Source: Bradyrhizobium diazoefficiens (GTDB taxonomy: Bacteria > Pseudomonadota > Alphaproteobacteria > Rhizobiales > Xanthobacteraceae). Taken from it: a DNA stretch of 64,000 nucleotides. Position numbers and translations under genes: made by a program. Shown here one piece after another: positions 18,318-27,381 of the stretch. Positions within the stretch are counted from its first letter, which is position 1. Each line of letters begins with the position of its first letter. A model generated the notes under the pieces. That model was not told the origin of the DNA and did not search any database. It saw only the letters and a program-made list of their open reading frames with translations. The DNA is taken from the NCBI RefSeq assembly GCF_016616235.1, contig NZ_CP067100.1, forward strand, positions 6,693,001 through 6,757,000. The letters are read 5' to 3'.

Positions 18318-19468
18318 CGTGCCTCCGAAACGATGATCGCGTCCTCGCGTGCGAAGAAAAGGTTAATACGTTGGCCGGGTTCGAGGGTCGCTAGCTTCCT
18401 GCGAGTCGGCAGTTTCGCGACGAGCGACGTATCGTCGTCACAGACGAGGTCCAGCCGGGTGAGTGGTCCAAGCATGGTAATGTCGACGAGCCGCCCCTCG
18501 ATGCAGTTGGCCGGGGTGTGCGGTGCCTCAAGCAGAAAGCTCTCGGGCCTGATCAAGACCGAGAGGCTTTCCGGTACACCATCCGGCAACTCGGCAAGCT
18601 CAATCATTGTCCCGGCCACCATGACCGACTTATCGTGGGAAGTGCGCCTCGCCGCAAGAATATTGGCCTCGCCGAGAAACTTCGCAGCGAAGAGTGTGCT
18701 GGGCGAAAAATAAAGCTCCTCCGGACGGCCAATCTGCTCAATCGATCCACCGTTCATGAGGCAGATGCGGTCCGACATCGAGAGCGCCTCTTCTTGATCA
18801 TGCGTAACGTAGATAACTGTCACGGCGAGCTGCCGATGGATGCGCCGGATCTCCGCCTGCATCTGCTCGCGAAGCCGCTTGTCAAGAGCGCCCAGAGGCT
18901 CATCCATCAGGATGATGCTCGGCTCGTAGACAAGCGAGCGCGCGATCGCGACGCGCTGCTGCTGGCCTCCCGACAGTTCTTTCGGAAAGCGCCGTATCAG
19001 ATGATCGAGTTGCACCAGAGCCAGGGCGTATTGCGCGCGCTGCCGGATCTGTGCCTCGCTGACACCTCTGACGCGCAGAGAAAAAGCAACGTTCTCGAAG
19101 ACGTCGAGATGAGGGAAGAGCGCGTAGTTCTGGAACACCATTCCGATGTCGCGATCATGGACGGCGCGCGAGGTGCTGTCCTGGCCATCGATCCAGATGC
19201 GGCCCCGATCGGGCTGCACGAGCCCCGCAATCGCCATGAGCAGCGTCGTTTTGCCGGAGCCGGAAGGTCCGAGCAGGGTCAGGAATTCGCCCGCCCGCAC
19301 TTCGAGACTCGTGGGAGCCAACGCCTGGACGTTCCCATAGTGCTTCTCAAGCTGCTCAATTTTTAGCTTCGAGTTCGGCGGCGGTGCTTCGGCGCCCAGC
19401 AATATGGATCGTGCTGACGAAGTCTCAGTTGCGGGGGCAAAGGCGCGCGGGATCACTTCACGATCCAT
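18314..19468 (-). CDS. ABC importer ATPase, PotA-like
   Basis: A 384-aa ATPase from the ATG at 19468, which overlaps the end of the binding-protein gene by 16 bases; an in-frame start at 19510 is less likely. It has Walker A GPSGSGKTT, Q-loop FQNYALFPH, signature LSGGQQQRVAIARSL, Walker B IILMDEP and the switch histidine in VTHDQEEAL. The C-terminal 110 residues form a TOBE-type beta domain (VLIRPE... RLDLVCDD). This is the CUT1/PotA architecture, powering uptake of polyamines or similar solutes with the fused permease. Confidence 0.92.
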   Translation of the reverse strand: MDREVIPRAFAPATETSSARSILLGAEAPPPNSKLKIEQLEKHYGNVQALAPTSLEVRAGEFLTLLGPSGSGKTTLLMAIAGLVQPDRGRIWIDGQDSTSRAVHDRDIGMVFQNYALFPHLDVFENVAFSLRVRGVSEAQIRQRAQYALALVQLDHLIRRFPKELSGGQQQRVAIARSLVYEPSIILMDEPLGALDKRLREQMQAEIRRIHRQLAVTVIYVTHDQEEALSMSDRICLMNGGSIEQIGRPEELYFSPSTLFAAKFLGEANILAARRTSHDKSVMVAGTMIELAELPDGVPESLSVLIRPESFLLEAPHTPANCIEGRLVDITMLGPLTRLDLVCDDDTSLVAKLPTRRKLATLEPGQRINLFFAREDAIIVSEAR

Positions 19469-20523
19469 TCGTTGAAGCGGGCCGTGACCTTCTCCAAATG
19501 CTCGGCCCAATAGTTGCTGCTCTCCATCAGCATGTGTTCGAGACGGCCCGGCGCAGTTGGCATCAGCGGGATGCGAGCCTTGTCAATGAACTCGAAGGCC
19601 TTAGGATTTGGTGGGCTATACGGGACCCATTTCGAAAATTCGGCCTGCCGGCCCGGTCTGGCGCAGAACGTCAGGAAATCGTGGCACAGCTTCGCCTTTG
19701 GATTCCCCTTGGGAATGGCGTAGCCGTCAGCCGCCCATATGCCTTGGTTCCAGACAATCTTATAGGGCGCGCCATCGTCGATGGCCGCCTGAATACGTCC
19801 ATTCCAGGTCGAAACGATATCGACTTCGCGCGAGGAAGCGATCTGGGATGATTGGGCCCCGTTGCTCCACCACACATCGACGCCAGGCTTAACCTGGTCG
19901 AGTTTCGCGAAGGCTCGCTCAAGATCCAAGGGATAGACGTCCCTCGGCGAGACCCCGTCCGCCATGACTGCGGATTCCAGCGTATCGATCGGGTATTTCC
20001 GCAGACCGCGACGTCCGGGAAACTTCTTGAGATCAAAGACGTCCGCCCAAGAAGTCAGAGCTTTATCTCCATAAGTCTGCGTATTGTAGGCAAACACCGT
20101 CGCGTAGATCTGCACGCCCACACCCCATTTGGACTTCGCCTGGGAAAGAATATCCCTAATGCCGGGCGCATTAAGGTCGATCTCATTCAGATACCCCGCC
20201 TCGCCTAGGATCCGCTGCGCCTGCATCGACAACAGCGCGATGTCCCAGAGATATGACTTGCTATCGACGATAGTGCGGATCTGGCTCAGCGGCTCGAGCT
20301 GGGAGGTGACGCCAACTACATTGACTCCAGTTTCCTCTGTGAACGGCTTATAGAATGCTTTAATAGCCGCGTCGTTGACGACCCCTCCCGGGTCGCGCAC
20401 CACGAGTTGCTCGGCCGCGTAACCGCGGTGGATGAAGGGAGCCGCCAAGCTGGCGACGCCGCCTACGATGCTCTTGACGAAAGCTCTCCGCGCCGGGCTC
20501 AACATCGTCTTTTCGATCGCCAT
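19453..20523 (-). CDS. Periplasmic solute-binding protein, PotD-like
   Basis: A 356-aa binding protein starting at the ATG at 20523, preceded by GGGAGAGG. The N-terminus SPARRAFVKSIVGGVASLA has a twin-arginine-like signal ending near GYAAE. The body (VVNDAAIKAFYKPFTEETGV, WDIALLSMQAQRILGEAGYL, VWWSNGAQSSQIASSREVDI) fits the PotD/PotF family of extracellular polyamine-type binding proteins. The ligand is not certain; relatives bind putrescine, spermidine, or other amines and organic acids. It is first in a three-gene operon with ATPase and permease and is divergent from an IclR regulator. Confidence 0.9.
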   Translation of the reverse strand: MAIEKTMLSPARRAFVKSIVGGVASLAAPFIHRGYAAEQLVVRDPGGVVNDAAIKAFYKPFTEETGVNVVGVTSQLEPLSQIRTIVDSKSYLWDIALLSMQAQRILGEAGYLNEIDLNAPGIRDILSQAKSKWGVGVQIYATVFAYNTQTYGDKALTSWADVFDLKKFPGRRGLRKYPIDTLESAVMADGVSPRDVYPLDLERAFAKLDQVKPGVDVWWSNGAQSSQIASSREVDIVSTWNGRIQAAIDDGAPYKIVWNQGIWAADGYAIPKGNPKAKLCHDFLTFCARPGRQAEFSKWVPYSPPNPKAFEFIDKARIPLMPTAPGRLEHMLMESSNYWAEHLEKVTARFNEWIVK

Positions 20524-20857
20524 TTTCCTCTCCCTGCTGAACCGTTCTGTGACGCGTGTGGGTACGGCAAAGTTTTTGGACGCGACCGACTTCCGCGGCC
20601 TTGGTTGCGCATGTTTCAACAGCACGTCTGTGCGAAGCACAGGGACCAAGTCGGCCGGGAGGTCTCACTTAAGCAGATTGGAGTGCCACTGGAATGCCTT
20701 AGCAGGTCATAACCTCGACGCTATCGCACTACAGAGCAGCGACAACTCTCATGTGAGTTTCTGTGCCTCGGCACTCCTGCTCGCTCAGTAACTGCTAATG
20801 CCCTCGCATCGTGTGACGTACCATGCCAGAGCGAAATAAACTTGTAAATATTCAAAT

Positions 20858-20875
20858 ATATTGCATATATTGCAA
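20858..20875. promoter_or_regulatory. Possible IclR operator in divergent promoter region
   Basis: ATATTGCA occurs twice in a row (20858-20865 and 20867-20874), with TTGCATATATTGCAA spanning 20861-20875. The surrounding 20840-20880 is strongly AT-rich. It lies about 35 bases before the regulator's likely GTG start and about 335 bases before the binding-protein start, a usual place for an autoregulatory IclR site. Confidence 0.4.
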
Positions 20876-20908
20876 GTAGGGGCCAAAAAAAGAGGGAGTG
20901 AGATAGAA

Positions 20909-21727
20909 GTGAAGACAGTTCGCACTGCCATCCAGCTTTTGACGATATTCAGTTCCGAGACACCGGCGGTTACCGTCAGCGCCGCTGCGGCGCGGTTCGG
21001 ATTGACCGCAAGCGGCTCATCGCGCCTCCTTGCGTCGATGGCCGCCTCGGGTCTGATTCAGCAAGGGCCGGATCGCGCCTATCGGCCCGGTCCTTTGGCC
21101 TATAAACTGGGCCTGCTCTATCATTCGCACAATCGCCTTGCCGAGCTCGTGAACCAGGGCGCTCGCAAGATCGTGCTTGAGACGGGCCTGAGCTGCTGGG
21201 TATCCGTTCTGACCGGCACCGAGGTTATGCTGATTAGCCGCTTTCCGGGCCAGGTCGACCAGGGCTTCCACGTCGATGCGGGCAACCTCTTGCCTTGCAA
21301 CGCGAGCGCGGCTGGAAAGGCGCTGCTTGCCAGAATGCCTGCCGACCAGGCCCGGAAACTTCTCTCATCGGGCAAGCTGCCTGTCTGGACTAAAAGGACC
21401 AAGACGGACCTCCCCGAGTTGCTGGTCGATCTCGCGAATGTCCGCGAGAGAGGCTGGAGCATCATCGTCGAGGAATTGTTCCTGGGATTAACATCGGTGG
21501 CCGTTGCCCTGTCAGCTCCGACTGAGCCGACGCCGATGGCGCTCAGCATATCCATGCCGAGCGGCTCGCGAGGGGCAAACCAAGTCGTAAAGGCAATTGT
21601 CGCGCTCAGGCGAAGCGCCATCGAAATCGCCGGCATGATCGGAGATGAATTTTGGGCGACAAGGACTCCCGCCAGTGACACCACCACTCTAACAAGAGAG
21701 GTCAAGAAGTATATTGGTCATAGTTGA
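20909..21727 (+). CDS. IclR-family transcriptional regulator
   Basis: About 272 aa from a GTG start at 20909, supported by GAGGGAG about 10 bases upstream. An in-frame ATG at 20861 is embedded in the AT-rich operator-like sequence and is less likely. The N-terminal winged helix (VRTAIQLLTIFSS, then VTVSAAAARFGLTASGSSRLLASMAASGLI) is followed by the IclR effector domain (about 80-255) with CNASAAGKALLARMP and RERGWSIIVEELFLGLTSVAV. It is divergent from the polyamine-type importer and probably controls it. The effector is unknown. Confidence 0.92.
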   Translation: MKTVRTAIQLLTIFSSETPAVTVSAAAARFGLTASGSSRLLASMAASGLIQQGPDRAYRPGPLAYKLGLLYHSHNRLAELVNQGARKIVLETGLSCWVSVLTGTEVMLISRFPGQVDQGFHVDAGNLLPCNASAAGKALLARMPADQARKLLSSGKLPVWTKRTKTDLPELLVDLANVRERGWSIIVEELFLGLTSVAVALSAPTEPTPMALSISMPSGSRGANQVVKAIVALRRSAIEIAGMIGDEFWATRTPASDTTTLTREVKKYIGHS

Positions 21728-21729
21728 CA

Positions 21730-22117
21730 CATTTTGCGCGCGCACAGGTCCTCTGCTATTGAGAAAAGGAGACCACGAGAGAGGCGCATCGTGGAGACAG
21801 GCAGAAAATGAATTGGCCGCGTGACGAAGGAAAGATGCGACACCGTGTCAAGGAGGGCTCGCACTTCGCTTGCGTAAGCATATTCTGCGCGATGCATGCA
21901 ACTCCGACAGATAGACGCAAAGCGGTCGGCGCACCTTTGTGACAACGCTTTGCCGAAGTGCAGAGTCGGTCGGCTGACCCTGGCGGCTCCTGTCCGCAAA
22001 CTACATGAGCGGGAGGCGGTTCGTCGCCACAGATTCGACCTCAAACTTGCCGGTGCAAAGGCCACTGTCGCTTAGCTAAAATGCCTAGAGAGACTAGCTA
22101 GTGGCTGTGCACAGTGA
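21730..22117. other. No recognisable gene
   Basis: Lies between the IclR gene and the end of an IS630 transposase remnant. It has one minus-strand frame of about 115 codons without family resemblance. Confidence 0.35.
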
Positions 22118-23236
22118 TTATGACTCTTTGGAAGTAGCGGGATAGGCGCGTCCCATTTTGGCGCGAGCCTTGTCCGTTGTGAACATCCATTTCATGCGGA
22201 AGCCAGAGGCATTTCTCTGCCGTTCCCCGGCGATGTTCGCAGCGCAGTCGGTTGGGGTCGTCGATCCTGCGATCGAGGCACTGTCCCGCAAAGACACCGA
22301 TCTCGATTTCAACCATGTTGAGCCAGCTTGCATGCTTGGAGGTGTAGCGGAACTCGAGCCGCCGCAAGACCCGCTTGGCCTTGGCGGGCGAGAACGTCTG
22401 ATACGAGGCGCCAGCACAGTGAGTTGATAGATTATCCTGGACCACCCGCCTGATTTCGGCATCGGGATAATGGATGTCGACGAGGTCGCGCATGCATTGA
22501 GCATAGTCTTCCGGCCGCTCGTCGCTCGGTGACTTTGACCTTGCGCCAGGGACGATGCACGTCGAGGAGAACGAAGAGATTGACCGTGCCATCGCGACGA
22601 TATTCGTAATCGTTACGTTCGAGCCGTCCGCGCTCGGCCGGGATCGGCTGACGCGCCTCGCCGATGAGCTGCACCGGGCTTTCGTCGAAGCATACCACTG
22701 GCCGCTTTGGGTCGGGCGCCTCGGCGTAGAGGTCGAGCTTGTCCTCCATGCGAGCGACGTATTCACCATCAATCTGCGGAATGCACCGCATGTCTTTGCG
22801 CCAGGGTTTCATGTCATTTTCCGCCACGCGGCGCCGAACCGTCTCGTACGACAGGCTCTTGTGTTCGGTGAGCTTGACTATTGCGCCTGCCAGCAGCTTA
22901 AGCGTCCAGCGGGCACCCCCTTTGGCGGACTGGCACAGGCGGTCGCCACCAGCAGGGTTTCTTCCTTGCCCGTGAGTTTACGCTCCGCTCCGGGGCGCGG
23001 TTCCTCGCTCAGCGCCGCTCCAGATTGCTTTCCACAAAGCGTCGCTTGGTCCGATACACGGTCGAGCCGCCCACGCCGAGGCTCCTGGCGATCTCCTCGT
23101 CGCCGGCTCTCCGCCATCGGCGCCAGTAAAATCTGTGCCCGCTTGAGCTTGCGGGACGCATGTTGCCGCCGCTGAGCAACGTCTTGAGTTCCGTGCGCTC
23201 GACTTGGCTGAGTTCGACCCGATAGCGTACATTCAT
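22118..23236 (-). pseudogene. IS630-family transposase with multiple frameshifts
   Basis: Segments in successive frames reassemble an IS630 transposase: MNVRYRVELSQVERTELKTLL (from 23236), the helix-turn-helix piece EEIARSLGVGGSTVYRTKRRFVE, EEPRPGAERKLTGKEETLLV, WRKDMRCIPQIDGEYVARME, VVCFDESPVQL, VVQDNLSTH, and SWLNMVEIEIG, ending near PATSKES. The three DDE acids (D in CFDES, D in QDN, E in MVE) can all be found, but at least three frameshifts prevent a product. Confidence 0.88.
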
Positions 23237-23288
23237 GGCATGCCTCCTCGGCCGAGGCACGCACGAACAACTGAATCGGACGGCCGGA

Positions 23289-23521
23289 GTGAGTCCTACG
23301 GCAAAAATCTTCACGCCCAAGCAGGGGCAGTACCTGGCTTTTATCAACCTTTATACCCGCCTGCATCGCAGGTCCCCGGCCGAAACCAACACGTCAGCCC
23401 GCCGTCGGTTCACCAAATGGTGCTGACGCTGGAACGCGCCGGCCTCATCACAAGCCAGCCAAGGACCCGTCGCAGCATCGAGGTCCTCCTTGATCCCAAA
23501 AACCTGCTGGAGCTAATCTGA
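23289..23521 (+). pseudogene. Small LexA-like DNA-binding protein, frameshifted
   Basis: TPKQGQYLAFINLYTRLHRRSPAET is read in one frame, then after a frameshift near 23380 VSPPSVHQMVLTLERAGLI and RSIEVLLDPKNLLELI in another. This is the roughly 80-residue winged-helix protein, resembling the LexA DNA-binding domain, that is common in rhizobial genomes next to transposases. It is divergent from the IS630 remnant. Confidence 0.7.
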
Positions 23522-23539
23522 CTGTCGCCAGACGCAACC

Positions 23540-23957
23540 CGTCAAAATCACGGTGCAGAGCCACTTCCCTTGGAGCAAACTGGCCAAACGCGCATGCCCT
23601 GTTGCCAGTCCGTGCTCGCGTGCATGGCGTGCCAGCAACCGCGTCGTCCACAACTAATGCGGATAGCCGTGATCCTTGGCCTTGTCGCATGCCGACGACA
23701 CCAACCAGGCTTTGGCCTCAGGCGTGATTGTTGGCTTCTTGCCCGGTCGCGGACGATCATCGAGGGGCCGCCAGTGGGCATCGACACAGCGCTGCACCGT
23801 CTGATGATAGACCCCAAGTCTTTGGCTCACCGCGCAGAACGAAGGATTCTCCCGGTACGCCAGCAGCATCTGCGCCCGCGATACCCAGGCCCGCCAGCTC
23901 AGTTCTCGACCGCAAAAGAGCCGCCCACGTCGCCATCTCTTCATCACTCATTATCAC
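23540..23957 (-). pseudogene. Second IS630-type transposase, N-terminal fragment
   Basis: Frames give MSDEEMATWAALLRSRTEL, RAQMLLAYRENPSFCAVSQ, GVYHQTVQRCVD, LDDRPRPGKKPTITPEAKAWL and CDKAKDHGYPH, the helix-turn-helix and linker part of an IS630-type transposase distinct from the one at 22.1-23.2 kb. Frameshifts interrupt it and the DDE domain is absent. Confidence 0.75.
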
Positions 23958-24239
23958 TCATTGCCAATTCGACCGCTCGCCGCCATCCTGGCATAGCACA
24001 GCTCCTCGTTTCGCCAACCGCAAGCGAGGAATCCGCCAACAACCCGTCCGTTCCACCAATTCAACCTGCTACATTTCCGCAGGTTTCATGGAATCGGTGG
24101 TCTGGGTGGTATCGACTTTTGGGATTTCCCTTGAGGCGACAAATCAGATTCAAGATTGCTTTTGGGTGGCAGTCTTACGTGTGATGATGGATTGGTTTTG
24201 AGCGACGCGGCGTGGGCCCGGAGGCCCGACTAGACTAGA

Positions 24240-24730
24240 CGCGACAACCAGATGTTCGTGGAGGGCGCCCTGTGGATTGTGCGTACGGGCGATCCCTGGC
24301 GGGATCTTCCAGAGGTGTTCGGCGATTGGACCAGCGTTCGCGGCGGTTCGGTCGCTGGAGCATCAAGGGTGTTTGGTGGCGTATCTTCGAGGCGATGTCG
24401 GATGATTCGGAATTCGAATACCTGATGTTGCTTCCACGCTTCGTCCGAGCCATCAGCACGCTGCCGACCAAAAAGTGGGCTGAAGATCAAGCGATCGGCC
24501 GTTCTCGCGGCGGTCTGAGCACCAAGATCCACATGGCGGTTCGAGGCTTGGGATGTCCTGAGCGGTTTACGCTGACAGCCGGTCAGAAGGGCTGATGTGC
24601 TGCAAGTCGCAGCCTTGATCGAGGAGACTGTCCGCCGAGTTCGTTATGGACGATACAACCTATGACTCCGATCGCTTACGCCAAGCCATCGCGGCCAAGG
24701 GAGCGCGGCGACATAGGCGCCGGGATTCGG
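24240..24730 (+). pseudogene. IS5-family (IS427-like) transposase fragment
   Basis: Segments in three frames: FVEGALWIVRTGDPWRDLP, FGRWSIKGVWWRIFEAM, then KKWAEDQAIGRSRGGLSTKIH, and FVMDDTTYDSDRLRQAIAAKG. These follow the order of the two overlapping frames of IS427-type IS5 elements. The element is broken by several shifts and stops where the FAD-oxidoreductase remnant begins. The stretch 23958-24239 holds no recognisable gene. Confidence 0.75.
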
Positions 24731-24739
24731 CAACGCCCG

Positions 24740-25291
24740 GCTTCTTCCGCCACCTGACGAATTTCTGGCGCAGATCGAGATTGGACTCGCGCTGACGCAT
24801 CCCGTCGCAGGAGATCTCCAGCCGTTCGGTGCAAACGCGCTTGCGGACGCGCCAGCCGAGATCGCCGTCAAAGCGCGCGAGGGGAAGACATGCACCGCCC
24901 GGTTGCGTTTAATCAGGTCGGGGAACGCCGGCATCTTCCGCGAGCTTCCTGTGCAGCAGCGGTGCGTCCCTCAGGAGATCAAGCAATGCACGGTCGTCTT
25001 TTCGACGCGCACTTCCGAACGGCCCGCGAGCAGATACCGAATCAACGGGTGCAAGGCCTTGGGACCAGCGGATCGCGAGGGGGCCCGAGCGGTTCTATCA
25101 GATAGCCCGGCACCTTTTTCCAAATGCTCGGAATCGCCGAATGCGACGATTAGCCAGCCGGCGTTGCGATAGCTCGCGGCGTCCGTGCCTCCGGGATCGC
25201 CGAGGATCGATCGCAGCGCCTCGATGGCGCTGATCGCGCCAACTGCGCCATCTCCGATGATGGTAACGTGATGGCCTATCATTGTGCTCAT
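24740..25291 (-). pseudogene. FAD-dependent amino-acid dehydrogenase remnant (DadA-like)
   Basis: The start at 25291 overlaps the stop of the ThDP enzyme gene (TGATG), so it was the next gene of that operon. It reads VTIIGDGAVGAISAIEALR (FAD Rossmann motif, third glycine replaced), then GTDAASYRNAGWL, KALHPLIRYLLAGRSEVRVEK, and in other frames GVPDLIKRNRAVHVFPS and SAFAPNGWRS. These match the N-terminal half of D-amino-acid-dehydrogenase-like proteins. Several frameshifts and the adjoining IS5 fragment have destroyed the gene. An AmaA-like (pipecolate oxidase) role would suit the operon but is only a guess. Confidence 0.65.
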
Positions 25292-26955
25292 CAGCGCGCC
25301 GCTTCCTGCGGCACAAAATCCTTGCCGACCGAGATCGCCCTGGGATCGATGATGCAGTGGAGGATCGACGGCTTGCCCGAGGCGAGCGCGCGCTCGAATG
25401 CCGGCGCGAATTCTTCGGTGCGCTCGACCCTTTCGCCATGGCCACCGAACGCCCTCGCATACATCGCGAAATCCGGGTTCTTCAGCTGCGTGCCGACCAC
25501 GCGGCCGGGATAGTCGCGCTCCTGGTGCATGCGGATGGTGCCGTATTGCGAATTGTCGACGACGATGACGATCAGCGGCGCGTCGTACTGCACGGCGGTC
25601 GCGAATTCCTGTCCGTTCATCAGAAAGCAGCCGTCACCGGCAAAGGCCATGACGACCCGATCCGGATATTGCCGCTTGGCGAGCACCGCCGCCGGAACGC
25701 CATAACCCATCGAGCCCGAGGTCGGCGCGAGCTGGGCGGCGAAGCTGTGGAAGCGATGATGGCGATGGATCCAGCCGGCATAATTGCCCGCGCCGTTGCA
25801 GACGATCGCGTCCTTCGGCAGGCGGTCGCGCAGCCAGGTCATGACCTGGCCGTACTGGAACGTGCCCGGCAGCTCGCGCGCCTTGTCGGTCCAGGCGAGG
25901 TAATCGGCATGCGCCTTGGCGGCCTCGCCTTTCCAGGCAACTACAGCGGCGGGTTTTAGCGTCTCGACGGCAGCGGCGAATGCGGCAGGCGCGGCCTGGA
26001 TCGCCAGGGCCGGCTGATAGACGCGGCCAAGCTCCTCCGAAGCCGGATGCACATGGATCAGCTTCTGCTGCGGGGTTGGAATATCGAGCAGCGTGTAGGA
26101 CGAGGACGGCATCTCCGACATGCGGCCGCCGATGAGAAGGATGACGTCGGCGCCCTCGATGCGCGCCTTCAGGCCCGGGCTCGGCCCGATGCCGAGATCG
26201 CCCGCGTAATGCGAATGATCGGCGTCGATCAGCGAGGCCCGGCGGAACGACGTCGCGACCGGCAGGTCGAACCGTTCGGCAAAGCGCGCGATGCTCTTGG
26301 TGGCTTCATCGGTCCAGCGCGAGCCGCCGAGGATGACGAGCGGCGCCTTAGCGCTGGCAAGCATGGCAGCGACGCGCTCGATGTCAGCGGGCGCCGGCCA
26401 GCTTGCCGCCGGCTCGATGCGCATCGCATCGGCAACGGCGGCGGTTTCGGTCAGCATGTTCTCCGGCAGCGCGATCACCACAGGACCAGGGCGGCCCTGC
26501 ATCGCGACACGGAAGGCGCGCGCGACCAGCTCCGGAATGCGATCGGGGCGATCGATCTCGACCGCCCATTTCGCCATCGTGCCGAACACCGCCTTGTAAT
26601 CGAGCTCCTGAAACGCCTCGCGCTCGCGCATACCTGTATCGACCTGGCCGACGAACAGGATCATCGGCGTCGAATCCTGCATCGCGATGTGGACGCCGTG
26701 GCTGGCATTGGTTGCGCCCGGGCCGCGGGTGACGAAGCAGATTCCAGGCCGCCCCGTGAGCTTGCCATAGGCTTCCGCCATCATCGCAGCGCCGCCTTCG
26801 GCGCGGCAGATCATGACGTCGATCGAGCTGTCATGCAGCGCATCGAGCGCGGCGAGGTAGCTCTCGCCCGGCACGCAGGTGATGCGCTCGACGCCCTGGG
26901 CGACGAGCTGATCGATCAGGATCTCGCCTCCGGTGCGGGTGTTGCGAATGGTCAT
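25291..26955 (-). CDS. ThDP-dependent enzyme, acetolactate-synthase-like
   Basis: A 554-aa protein from the ATG at 26955, which has an AGGGAG ribosome-binding site; the open frame extends further upstream into an aminotransferase remnant. The PYR domain has E53 in CRAEGGAAMMA and the RGPGATNASHGVH motif. The PP domain has GDGCFLMNGQEFATA through VIVVDNSQYG, the GDG...N cofactor motif. No small regulatory subunit is present. It is a paralogue, not a duplicate, of the enzyme at 8.9-10.5 kb. Substrate unknown; in this operon decarboxylation of a 2-oxoacid made by the aminotransferase is a reasonable guess. Confidence 0.85.
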   Translation of the reverse strand: MTIRNTRTGGEILIDQLVAQGVERITCVPGESYLAALDALHDSSIDVMICRAEGGAAMMAEAYGKLTGRPGICFVTRGPGATNASHGVHIAMQDSTPMILFVGQVDTGMREREAFQELDYKAVFGTMAKWAVEIDRPDRIPELVARAFRVAMQGRPGPVVIALPENMLTETAAVADAMRIEPAASWPAPADIERVAAMLASAKAPLVILGGSRWTDEATKSIARFAERFDLPVATSFRRASLIDADHSHYAGDLGIGPSPGLKARIEGADVILLIGGRMSEMPSSSYTLLDIPTPQQKLIHVHPASEELGRVYQPALAIQAAPAAFAAAVETLKPAAVVAWKGEAAKAHADYLAWTDKARELPGTFQYGQVMTWLRDRLPKDAIVCNGAGNYAGWIHRHHRFHSFAAQLAPTSGSMGYGVPAAVLAKRQYPDRVVMAFAGDGCFLMNGQEFATAVQYDAPLIVIVVDNSQYGTIRMHQERDYPGRVVGTQLKNPDFAMYARAFGGHGERVERTEEFAPAFERALASGKPSILHCIIDPRAISVGKDFVPQEAAR

Positions 26956-26959
26956 GACG

Positions 26960-27170
26960 GCTCCCTGCAGGCTTTGGCGATGCGCATCACGGCCTCGCGC
27001 AAGTTTGTTCGGAGGTGGCGTAGGATAGCCAGAAATGCGGCGCGGACCGAAGCACCTTCCAGGCACGACAGCGACGTCGTGCTGTTCCAGGTCATAGTGC
27101 AAGATGCAGTGTCGCTGTCGATGGTCGCGGCGTCCTGGGCGCTGTAGCCGAGGGCACCAGCCAATGATCT
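26960..27170 (-). pseudogene. C-terminal remnant of a second aminotransferase
   Basis: Pieces such as LEQHDVAVVPGRCFG and LREAVMRIAKACREPS, read in two frames, match the C-terminal end of class I aminotransferases (compare HSIGVAVIPGAAFGLAPYF in the intact gene just upstream). It ends a few bases before the ThDP enzyme's ribosome-binding site, so an older aminotransferase-ThDP enzyme pair existed here. Confidence 0.6.
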
Positions 27171-27250
27171 CATACGCCTGGATCAGGTTGTTGCTTGCTC
27201 GATCTCCTGAAGGTGTTCGTCGAAAGTTTCCTCCTGCGGCGCACGTTCAT

Positions 27251-27285
27251 TGGCCGCCCTCCTCGTGGGGCGGCCATTTTTCTTT
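27251..27285 (+). terminator. Orphan intrinsic terminator
   Basis: TGGCCGCCC (27251-27259) pairs with GGGCGGCCA (27268-27276), followed on the plus strand by TTTTTCTTT. No plus-strand gene ends here; it may be left from a lost gene. The surrounding 27171-27381 has no other recognisable feature. Confidence 0.6.
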
Positions 27286-27381
27286 CCGACCTGAGGGCTC
27301 CACGGTTTCACATCAACGAAGTCTCCAAACACCAGCGCAATTTAGCTGAGCAAAAATCCGCATCTGAGGTGGCATTCCAAA

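Noticed and set aside
26047..27147. Plus-strand open frame of 366 codons opposite the second ThDP enzyme
   Set aside because: Shadow of a clear ThDP enzyme; composition rich in R, H, D and A without domains.
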